The notes under the pieces were generated by a model. It did no database searches. It was not told where the DNA came from and was given only the letters and a program-made list of their open reading frames with translations. From the NCBI GenBank assembly GCA_023412855.1, contig JAEZRJ010000051.1, positions 1 to 26,263 of the forward strand: a DNA stretch of 26,263 nucleotides. Reading direction: 5' to 3'. Each line of letters opens with the position of its first letter. Within the stretch, counting starts at the first letter, position 1. The translations under genes were made by a program, and so were the position numbers. Shown here one piece after another: positions 1 to 7,067 of this stretch. The stretch comes from Bacillota bacterium (GTDB taxonomy: Bacteria > Bacillota > Clostridia > Lachnospirales > Lachnospiraceae).

Positions 1-52
1 CTATATATATGAGGTGAACTCTGTTCTGAAAAGATATAAATTCTTATTAGAA

Positions 53-80
53 CAGGCAGCAAAAATTAATTTGCTGCCTG
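53..80 (-). terminator. Terminator of the flagellin-fliS operon
   Basis: A perfect 11-bp inverted repeat (arms CAGGCAGCAAA at 53-63 and its complement at 70-80) encloses a 6-nt loop, 8 nt beyond the fliS stop codon. On the minus strand the stem is followed by TTCTAATAAG, only a weak U-tract, so termination may be partial. I saw nothing convincing between 1 and 52. Confidence 0.6.
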
Positions 81-88
81 AAGAAGAG

Positions 89-565
89 CTACACCCTGAA
101 CCCGCGATCAAAGCCTTGATCGGCTAGATTCTCGTTTAAATTATTTTTGCCGTAGGTCAATCCTGCATAAACTGTCTGAACATTTTCCATAACCGGTCCG
201 GAAGTATCCATTTCGCCGAGCTTTACGTAAGCTTTGTGAAGACCCCCTATCACTTTTTCAATGTGATCGAGCGGTTCCGCGATATTCCGGACCTCTGCTC
301 TCGCCAATTCTCTGTTCACATATAAATAAAGCTGCAAGAAGTTCATCGCCAAGCTCTGTTCAAAGTTGAGCGAGACCAATAGCTCGTTCACACATCCCCT
401 TGCCTTGCGGATAGCTTCCCTGAATCCCAGCCTATCCTCTTTGGCATGTGCTGCTCTTCCTTCCCCGGAATAAACTAAAATCATTTCATACAGGATAGTA
501 ATGAGCTGAGTCTTGTTCGCCTGCGTTATTTTCAAGGTATATTCCTGTTTCAATTCTTTCGTCAT
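89..565 (-). CDS. fliS: Flagellar export chaperone FliS family protein
   Basis: 158 residues, slightly longer than classical FliS (about 125-135). FliS binds the C-terminus of newly made flagellin in the cytoplasm, prevents premature polymerisation and delivers it to the flagellar type III export gate. The protein is all-helical by eye. It has the family layout: an N-terminal LYEMILVYSGEG segment around residues 25-36, a helix ARGCVNELLVSLNF near 55-68, and LQLYLYVNRELARAEV near 78-93. The start at 565 has a strong Shine-Dalgarno (TAAGGAG). Flagellin ends only 12 nt upstream, so the chaperone is made from the same message as its client. The stop is TAG. The last 40 or so residues (tyrosine/asparagine-rich, ending GFDRGFRV) extend beyond the usual core. 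The family call comes from pattern recognition and genomic position. Confidence 0.85.
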   Translation of the reverse strand: MTKELKQEYTLKITQANKTQLITILYEMILVYSGEGRAAHAKEDRLGFREAIRKARGCVNELLVSLNFEQSLAMNFLQLYLYVNRELARAEVRNIAEPLDHIEKVIGGLHKAYVKLGEMDTSGPVMENVQTVYAGLTYGKNNLNENLADQGFDRGFRV

Positions 566-577
566 ACATCCCTCTCC

Positions 578-1756
578 TTACTGCAAAAGCTGCAGTACCT
601 GTGCCGGTCTTTCATTCGCCTGCGCGAGCATGGACATGCTGGCCTGCGAAATTACCTGAATGGTCGTATATTCCGTCATTTCCTCCGCCATATCAACATC
701 CATGATTCTGGAATACGCGGCCGTCATATTTTCGCTTGTGATATCCAAGCTGTTGATGCTATGCTCCAGACGGTTCTGGTATGCACCGAGGCGGCTTCTT
801 GCCGCAGATATATACCGAACAGCACCTGAAATGCTGTCTATTCCATCTGATGCACTGTCCTGATCCGCTACGCTGAGGCCTTTGATTCCCATTTCATCCA
901 GGGATATGGTAGAAATGCGGATATCTAAAGTCTGCCCTTCGTTGGAACCGATTTGCATGGTCATCGCACCGATTCCGGTAATGTCTAATTTTAAACTTAC
1001 GGGGGGGGTGCTAGTTAGGTCTGCTAATGTTTTCGAACCAGCAATAACAGCACCCGATGTATCTCTGTCCGGTTCTATTTTTACATTAATTTCGAAAGAT
1101 AAATCTCCCGGACAAGTAATCTTAATCGTATTTCCTTGTACTTCAGTAACTAATGAACCGGCGGGAAATGCAGGAGTTCCTCCTGTATTACAGGTACAGG
1201 CTACAGATGCAGGATCGATACTTCCATCAGAATTGAAAGTAACTGTCAGGCTGTCAATTGTATACACTCCCGGTGTCACTCCATCAGAATAATATCCAAC
1301 CTTCACGTCGGTATTGTTGGTATATCCCTTCAAATCGAAGTTGCCATTCAAAAGCGTCTGCCCATTAAACTGCGTATCCTCCGCAATTCTCGTAATTTCC
1401 TGCTTAAGTTGTTTAATTTCCTCTTCGACGGTAGATCTGTCGATGTCGCTCATCGTTCCTGTGCTGGCCTTTACCGCCAACTCATTCATCCTCTGCAAAA
1501 TATCGTGAACCTCAGCCAGCGCACCGTCCGCCGTCTCGATTACAGAAATCGCGTCGCTGCTGTTCTGGGAAGCAACGCCGATGCCTTTGATTTGAGCGTT
1601 CATCTTTTTGCCCATCGCCATACCTGCCGGATTATCCTTTGCATCCACTATCTTCAGACCGGAAGATAGTTTCTGTAAGGACTGGGAAAGTCTGTCGTCA
1701 TTTCTTGTAAGCGCATTATTGGCAATCATCGCCTGTGTATTATAGCAAATTTTCAT
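578..1756 (-). CDS. fliC: Flagellin
   Basis: 392 residues; the filament subunit, secreted through the flagellar export apparatus. The N-terminal D0/D1 region (about 1-140) carries the hallmark NNALTRNDDRLSQSLQKLSSG (split across residues 13-33) and LQRMNELAVKASTG (87-100). The conserved C-terminus (about 290-392) ends ANERPAQVLQLLQ. Residues 145-285 form the variable surface domain. The start ATG at 1756 lies inside the stop codon of the preceding gene (ATGA), with its AAAGGTGAAGGG ribosome site inside that gene, so translation is probably coupled. Oddities: cysteines at residues 4, 187, 189 and 215, rare in flagellins, and a run of eight C (coding strand) at residues 250-252 in the variable domain. 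Identity is near certain. Confidence 0.97.
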   Translation of the reverse strand: MKICYNTQAMIANNALTRNDDRLSQSLQKLSSGLKIVDAKDNPAGMAMGKKMNAQIKGIGVASQNSSDAISVIETADGALAEVHDILQRMNELAVKASTGTMSDIDRSTVEEEIKQLKQEITRIAEDTQFNGQTLLNGNFDLKGYTNNTDVKVGYYSDGVTPGVYTIDSLTVTFNSDGSIDPASVACTCNTGGTPAFPAGSLVTEVQGNTIKITCPGDLSFEINVKIEPDRDTSGAVIAGSKTLADLTSTPPVSLKLDITGIGAMTMQIGSNEGQTLDIRISTISLDEMGIKGLSVADQDSASDGIDSISGAVRYISAARSRLGAYQNRLEHSINSLDITSENMTAAYSRIMDVDMAEEMTEYTTIQVISQASMSMLAQANERPAQVLQLLQ

Positions 1757-4700
1757 ATCTGGAACCCTTCACCTTTCTGTATATAGCTGATAAACAGCTT
1801 CGCTGTCTCATATAATTTCTTAGTAGATACTTCCTGCTTCTGCCCCTTCGTCTCAGAACTTGTTTCCTTACTGCCCGTCTCATCGGACTGTAAGGCTCCC
1901 GTAAGATCCAGCTCCCAATTGTAAATGAAATTCAAGCTGCTCACATGTATATCGGATTGTTCGAAAGCATTCTTTAGCTTTTCCTCCGATTGCTCCAGCA
2001 TCTTAAAGCCTTCCTTGCTGTCGCATACCACATAACCCGACATCTGGTAATCCTCGGAGTCTTCGCTTGCTTCCGGCTGCTTTGTAAGATAGAACCTTGC
2101 CAAGACTTTCCCGTAGCTCTCCGTCTGCATGGAAGCTGTTACTCTTCCGCTTTCGTCTGCACCCCGGATAATCCTTAAGTTGATAGAGGTCATCTGTCCG
2201 TCAATATTTACCGGTACTTCGTAGTTCTCCTCTTTGGCAAGATTGCCTGCAAGGGATATCTGCTTATACATATTACTGATTTCCCTTATATCGATATTAA
2301 CCGGTTCTACAGCATCCTGCTCGTAAACGACCTTGTCCAAAATCTCCGTAAATACCTGTCCAAGCTTTTCGTAAGCTTCTTTGGCAGACGCTTCATCCGT
2401 CATACTTTCCTGAAGATTGTTAACGGCGTCCTCAAACTGCTCCGTCTCTCCGGCGTCTGCTGCAGCCTCCTTCATCTTGCCCGCCAGCCTTCCCCTATCT
2501 TTCATTAAGAGTCCGGCTGCCATAAGGTTGTTCGCCGTAACAGGTTGGTCGAAGGTAAGCAGCTCCTTTACTACTGCTTCCTCCGTCAGGGCTGCTTCCC
2601 GAAGCATGCCCATCTGCTGCTTTTGATATTCTTTCTTCACAGTCGGGTCAGCCTCTTGCTTTTGAAGCAGCGCAGAGAATTCTTCCAAGGTTATATCGTC
2701 GGATATCGCTTGCACAGGCAGTTTTCCGTTTTCCAGATTATCCAGAATGTCATGGGAAAGCTTTTTATAGCCGTTTTCGATTTGCTCGGAAATGCTCTTG
2801 CCCTGATACTCGGAGGAAACACCGCCGAAGGAATCGTTTACTGTCACATCCATTCCGTGCTTTTTATTGCTTCTCATGGCGGAAAGAAGATTCTTTACCG
2901 TCGGTTCTATTCCCTGATTGATGAGAGTTCCTATCGCTGCTCCATCCGTTTTATCCAATTGGCGTAACAACCGGTATATTCCGATGTAAGCGTCTCTTTC
3001 TTCCGGTGCGATTTCGTTATTTTTATCCAATTTATATAAAAATTCGCTGTACTTTTCAATGTTCTGCGCCGGGCTTTGGTCTTTGCTGTCCAAATACGCC
3101 TCCAGCTCCTCCATATTCATGGAAAGCGGGTTCATGCCATCCCGAATCATTTCAAGAGTTGACGCAGGTGTCATTTTACTTACTATCCGCTGAATGGTGA
3201 AATCTGTTTCTTTTACCGTTGCTATGTTTTCCTCGGAAATTTCCATTTGGTTATAGCCAAGAATACGGACTGCCCTTCTGTTTTCCTCAGAGGATTCCTT
3301 ATTCATGTTCTGTAAAATATCGTCCACATTGCGGAATGCCTTTTTTATGGAATCTCCCATATCTGCCCGAGGGGCGGTCATAAGCGTTTCGTAGCTTTCT
3401 CCCGCTTTTTCATAGGCGGCGCGCAGTGCACTTCCTTCCGAATATACAGCTTCAAGCGAATAACCATCCACAGTGACGGCACCGGCGCTGCCCGATGAAC
3501 CGAGCCCCTGAAGGGCTACCCGTCCTACTGCTGCCGCAGGCATCTGCGGAATCTCTTTTACCTTAGCAAGGGTATCTTCATATATGCCAGCACGCTTGGA
3601 TGCGTTCTGGGCATCGCCGCCAAACAGTATTTGCTGCCTTTGCTGCTCTGCTGCCTTCAGCTCATCCACAAGCTGCTCTAACTCCGCGGTATCGATGGTA
3701 AGCCCGCTTCTTATCAAATGCAAATTGGCCTGTACGGTCATTTGCAGCCTTATTTCCTCAAGCTGTCTTCTTCCCGTCGTGTTTACTGCATACGGCTCTG
3801 TAGCGGAAGTTACTGCCCCTGCACGTATCTGAAGCTGCGCTGCCTTTAAATTGCGAAGATTCAGCTTCTTTCCTTCCGCGGACACTTTATCCACAGCCTC
3901 ATCGCTGATGGAATTCACATCATCTATATAGCTTTGGGCTTTTTCCAGATTTGTTCTGTCATCGGCGAGATTGGCACTGCCGGCCTTCTTCCCGTTAGCG
4001 ATGGCCGCTACTGCCGCCTTAACCACTTCTTCCATGGAGTCAGGAAGTTCCAGATTATCCAAATCGTAATACGATTTCAACGATTCCCCGGTAAGGGGCA
4101 TCCCTTTCTCAATCAGCCACTTGGCATCCGACATCGTTTCATCAGATACCTCCAGCCCGGCATTTTCAATGACCTTCTCCATCTGAGGCGTAAGCTGCTG
4201 CCAGTTGAAGGTCTCCGCCTTTTTCGCGTAATAACCGGCATCATCCTGATAATAGCCCCTGCCTTGCTTTCCCGCATCGGCTGTGGCACTATACTGCGCC
4301 TTATATATATTATCGAGCGTTGGATCCATATGGTTGCGCACCATATATTTCTTTATGCCGTCGCTCAAATCCTCAAGCTGTGTCGCCGTCTTGCAGGCAT
4401 TCATGACGTCCTCCACATTTTCTTTTGTGACAGGTATGTCATGTTCCTCGAACTGCTTCACCAATTCCTTGGCAAAAGCCGCGCTTCCGGTAATCTGTGT
4501 CAGCGTCTCCACATCCAGATCATCCGTATAGCCCGTTATATTCTTACCGCCCTTAGCGAGGGCCGCTTTGATTTCATCGACAATGGTAACAACCGTCTCT
4601 ATGTCAGTATTTCCCGGATGATAGCCCTCTTCCTGAAGCTTGGCAAAATCTTCCGCGGACATAGTATTAGACATTACTGCCATATAGTTTTTCTGCGTGG

Positions 4701-4917
4701 TAACGTCAACTTGCCCCGCATCCTGCATAACGTCTTCTGCGGTCTTTCCTTGACCATCATAAGCAGTGTTATCCATAACTGTGCCAGAAATGTCTAATGC
4801 AAATACTCCCCTGCTGCTTGTCTCTCGCACATGGGAGCCACTATATGAAGTTGATGTTGTTGCCTTGTCTACATTGGAATGGGGCCTTACCCCGTTGTTC
4901 TCAAAATTAATATTCAT
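1753..4917 (-). CDS. Large flagellar-operon protein with helical repeats and FliK-like C-terminal region (probably DUF6240 family)
   Basis: 1054 residues from the ATG at 4917, preceded by AGGATGGAATG. A longer in-frame start at 4983 adds 22 residues but lacks a well-spaced ribosome site. There is no signal peptide or membrane segment; the composition is acidic and strongly helical. A recurring motif, roughly G-[ILM]-x-[PV]-T-x-x-[EN]-[NL]-x-x-h, appears near residues 97, 129, 160, 195, 253, 271, 404, 553, 593, 667, 739 and 788. Residues about 895-1000 (PVNIDGQMTSINLRII, GRVTASMQTES, then a helix FKMLEQSEEKLKNAF and HVSSLNF) have the strand-strand-helix-strand order of the FliK/Flg_hook C-terminal domain. 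That likeness is my inference. It overlaps flagellin by 4 nt. I recall such proteins in Lachnospiraceae as DUF6240, function unknown. A role as an exported flagellar length or switch factor is a hypothesis. Confidence 0.82.
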   Translation of the reverse strand: MNINFENNGVRPHSNVDKATTSTSYSGSHVRETSSRGVFALDISGTVMDNTAYDGQGKTAEDVMQDAGQVDVTTQKNYMAVMSNTMSAEDFAKLQEEGYHPGNTDIETVVTIVDEIKAALAKGGKNITGYTDDLDVETLTQITGSAAFAKELVKQFEEHDIPVTKENVEDVMNACKTATQLEDLSDGIKKYMVRNHMDPTLDNIYKAQYSATADAGKQGRGYYQDDAGYYAKKAETFNWQQLTPQMEKVIENAGLEVSDETMSDAKWLIEKGMPLTGESLKSYYDLDNLELPDSMEEVVKAAVAAIANGKKAGSANLADDRTNLEKAQSYIDDVNSISDEAVDKVSAEGKKLNLRNLKAAQLQIRAGAVTSATEPYAVNTTGRRQLEEIRLQMTVQANLHLIRSGLTIDTAELEQLVDELKAAEQQRQQILFGGDAQNASKRAGIYEDTLAKVKEIPQMPAAAVGRVALQGLGSSGSAGAVTVDGYSLEAVYSEGSALRAAYEKAGESYETLMTAPRADMGDSIKKAFRNVDDILQNMNKESSEENRRAVRILGYNQMEISEENIATVKETDFTIQRIVSKMTPASTLEMIRDGMNPLSMNMEELEAYLDSKDQSPAQNIEKYSEFLYKLDKNNEIAPEERDAYIGIYRLLRQLDKTDGAAIGTLINQGIEPTVKNLLSAMRSNKKHGMDVTVNDSFGGVSSEYQGKSISEQIENGYKKLSHDILDNLENGKLPVQAISDDITLEEFSALLQKQEADPTVKKEYQKQQMGMLREAALTEEAVVKELLTFDQPVTANNLMAAGLLMKDRGRLAGKMKEAAADAGETEQFEDAVNNLQESMTDEASAKEAYEKLGQVFTEILDKVVYEQDAVEPVNIDIREISNMYKQISLAGNLAKEENYEVPVNIDGQMTSINLRIIRGADESGRVTASMQTESYGKVLARFYLTKQPEASEDSEDYQMSGYVVCDSKEGFKMLEQSEEKLKNAFEQSDIHVSSLNFIYNWELDLTGALQSDETGSKETSSETKGQKQEVSTKKLYETAKLFISYIQKGEGFQI

Positions 4918-4999
4918 ATGCTCATTCCATCCTGAATGCAGATTAAGGTAATGCTTCTCATTTGTATAAACAATAAACAACATGCCTTATGAATTGCTC

Positions 5000-5025
5000 T
5001 TATCTTCAAGTTATTCAAGTGTTCA
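5000..5025 (-). promoter_or_regulatory. Possible sigma-28-type promoter of the flagellin operon
   Basis: On the minus strand TGAA (5025-5022), a 14-nt spacer and GAAGATAA (5007-5000) resemble the flagellar sigma-28 consensus TAAA-N15-GCCGATAA (6 of 8 in the -10 element). The site lies just below the glgB terminator, about 80 nt before the first operon gene. No good sigma-A pair was seen in the same interval. The match is degenerate, so confidence is low. Confidence 0.33.
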
Positions 5026-5031
5026 AACAAA

Positions 5032-5063
5032 AAAGGATGAATGTATTCTAACATTCATCCTTT
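5032..5063 (-). terminator. Rho-independent terminator of glgB
   Basis: A perfect 13-bp stem (AAAGGATGAATGT at 5032-5044, complement at 5051-5063) with a 6-nt loop is followed on the minus strand by a run of T (TTTTTTGTTTG). It lies 55 nt beyond the glgB stop and separates glgB from the flagellar operon. It could also act weakly on the plus strand, whose tail is ATTTC. Confidence 0.88.
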
Positions 5064-5118
5064 ATTTCGGCATAAACTATAAATTTCTTAACCTTTGCTG
5101 CATGAATAATATGTCTGA

Positions 5119-7050
5119 TTAAAAAAGAAATACCGCTGCACCGTAAGCAGGCAAGTCAAAGGCAATGCTGTAGTTCTTATAATTGACCTGTCCGTTTTCT
5201 TCCGCAGCCTGAAGCTCTGCGGGTATGGAATTACCGTTGCCTCCGAACCGCTCTTCATCGCTGTTTAAAAGCAGCTTATATTTTTTCTTTTCCGGAACAC
5301 CGACTTTATAGCCGTTCCTGACAACCGGTGTCATGTTCAGCACGAATAAAAGATTGTTTTTCCCGTTGGCGGCCTTCCGGTAAAAGCTATAAGTGCTCTG
5401 TTCGGCGTCATCCGCATTCAGCCACTCAAAGCCGGACCAGTCGTTATCGATTTCATACAAACACGGATATTTATTATACAGCTTAAGCAATTCCTTCACG
5501 TACTCGTATATTCCCTTATTCAAAGGCTCTTTAAGAAGATACCAGTCCAGCTCTCTTTCCTCGCTCCATTCCCTTTCCTGAGCAAAGTCCTGTCCCATGA
5601 AAAGCAGCTTCTTTCCGGCATGACCGAACATATATGTATAGCCAACGCGCAGGTTTGCGTATTTATCTGTCGAATAACCCGGCATCTTATTTACCATAGA
5701 GCACTTTAAATGTACGACCTCGTCATGGGAAAGGGGCAGAATGTAATTCTCAGCGCTGTTGTAGCTCATGGCAAAGGTCATGGCATAATGGTTATTCTTT
5801 CGAAACAGCGGGTCCAGCTTCATATATTCACAAAAATCGTGCATCCAGCCCATGTTCCATTTGAAGCTGAAACCAAGCCCGTCTTCCTCCACCTCGCCGG
5901 TCACCTTCGGCCATGCCGTAGATTCTTCCGCGATCGTAAGAAATCCCGGATATGTTCCTAATACTACGGAATTGAGGTGTTTAAAAAATTCTATCGCTTC
6001 CAGATTCTTGTTGCCGCCGTATTTGTTCGGGATCCATTGTCCCTCATTCTTACCGTAATCCAGATACAGCATGGAGGCCACCGCATCCACCCGGATGCCA
6101 TCTATATGAAATTCCTTAAGCCAGAATAAAGCGTTGGCAATTAAGAAGTTCTTCACTTCCGTCTTCCCGTAGTTAAAAATCTTTGTTCCCCAGTCGGGAT
6201 GTTCGCCCAGACGTTTGTCGGGATGCTCGAAGATACATTGTCCGTCGAACTCAGCCAAGCCATGTGCATCGGTGGCAAAGTGCGCCGGTACCCAGTCCAG
6301 AATCACTCCTACTTTATGCTTGTGCAGTTTATTGATCAAGTACATGAAATCCGCAGGTTCCCCATAACGGGAGGTGGGCGCATAATAACCCGTCACCTGA
6401 TAGCCCCACGAACCGTCGAAAGGATATTCCGCAATGCCCATAAGCTCAATATGAGTGTACTTCATCTCCTTCAGGTACTCCACGATTTTGTCCGCAAATT
6501 CTCTATAATTATAAAAGCCGTCCGAAGTGCCGTTCGGATGCTTCATCCACGAACCGATATGGCACTCATAAATGGCAAGAGGATCCTTCTTATAGTCCTT
6601 ACCTGCTCTCGCCTTTATCCAGCTATCGTCCGTCCATTCAAAGCCGGACAAATCCGTAGTCTTCGATGCATTCCCCGGCCTGAATTCCGCATAATTGGCA
6701 AAAGGATCCGCTTTGTAGAGCTTTCTGCCATCCGGCGTCATAATCAAAAACTTATACAGCTCGTTCATTCCCACTCCAGGAATAAACAGCGCATGAATGC
6801 CGCCCGGACCCAGCCTCTTCATCTCGTGCCTGTCCTCCTGCCAGTCGTTAAAGGTGCCTATAACGAATACCTTCTCCGCATTAGGAGCCCACACTCCGAA
6901 AAATACACCCTTCTCCCCATTTTCCACCGAAGGGTGCGCGCCCAGCTTCTTATAAATATCGTAATGCGTCCCCTGGGCAAAGAGATATTGGTCCGCTTCG
7001 GAAATAAAAACTTCCTCTTCTATATATTTCGCTTTCTTCTTCGCCGCCAT
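5119..7050 (-). CDS. glgB: 1,4-alpha-glucan branching enzyme GlgB
   Basis: 643 residues; transfers alpha-1,4-glucan segments to alpha-1,6 branch points during glycogen synthesis in the cytoplasm (GH13). An N-terminal CBM48-like module (about 25-120, with GVWAPNAEKVFVIGTFNDW) is followed by the TIM barrel. The four GH13 motifs are visible: DWVPAHF (252-258), GIRVDAVASMLY with nucleophile Asp322, IAEEST with acid/base Glu375, and LPLSHDEVVH with Asp443. The C-terminal beta domain ends AYGAAVFLF. I chose the ATG at 7050 because AAAGGTGG sits 6 nt before it; the in-frame TTG at 7056 abuts the ribosome site. It follows a TPR/AAA+-like gene by 17 nt, in the same transcription unit. No other glycogen genes are in the window. 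Confidence 0.97.
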   Translation of the reverse strand: MAAKKKAKYIEEEVFISEADQYLFAQGTHYDIYKKLGAHPSVENGEKGVFFGVWAPNAEKVFVIGTFNDWQEDRHEMKRLGPGGIHALFIPGVGMNELYKFLIMTPDGRKLYKADPFANYAEFRPGNASKTTDLSGFEWTDDSWIKARAGKDYKKDPLAIYECHIGSWMKHPNGTSDGFYNYREFADKIVEYLKEMKYTHIELMGIAEYPFDGSWGYQVTGYYAPTSRYGEPADFMYLINKLHKHKVGVILDWVPAHFATDAHGLAEFDGQCIFEHPDKRLGEHPDWGTKIFNYGKTEVKNFLIANALFWLKEFHIDGIRVDAVASMLYLDYGKNEGQWIPNKYGGNKNLEAIEFFKHLNSVVLGTYPGFLTIAEESTAWPKVTGEVEEDGLGFSFKWNMGWMHDFCEYMKLDPLFRKNNHYAMTFAMSYNSAENYILPLSHDEVVHLKCSMVNKMPGYSTDKYANLRVGYTYMFGHAGKKLLFMGQDFAQEREWSEERELDWYLLKEPLNKGIYEYVKELLKLYNKYPCLYEIDNDWSGFEWLNADDAEQSTYSFYRKAANGKNNLLFVLNMTPVVRNGYKVGVPEKKKYKLLLNSDEERFGGNGNSIPAELQAAEENGQVNYKNYSIAFDLPAYGAAVFLF

Positions 7051-7067
7051 AGGCAACCACCTTTCAT

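Noticed and set aside
2..127. Open plus-strand frame running from the window edge to 127 (about 41 codons) with protein-like composition
   Set aside because: It has no visible start, runs through the perfect terminator hairpin at 53-80 and overlaps the fliS 3' end. Without sequence to the left it cannot be supported as a gene.
3934..4797. 287-codon plus-strand open frame opposite the giant flagellar protein
   Set aside because: Composition is typical of an antisense shadow (Ile/Arg/His/Leu-rich), with no ribosome site, and the minus-strand frame is clearly the coding one.
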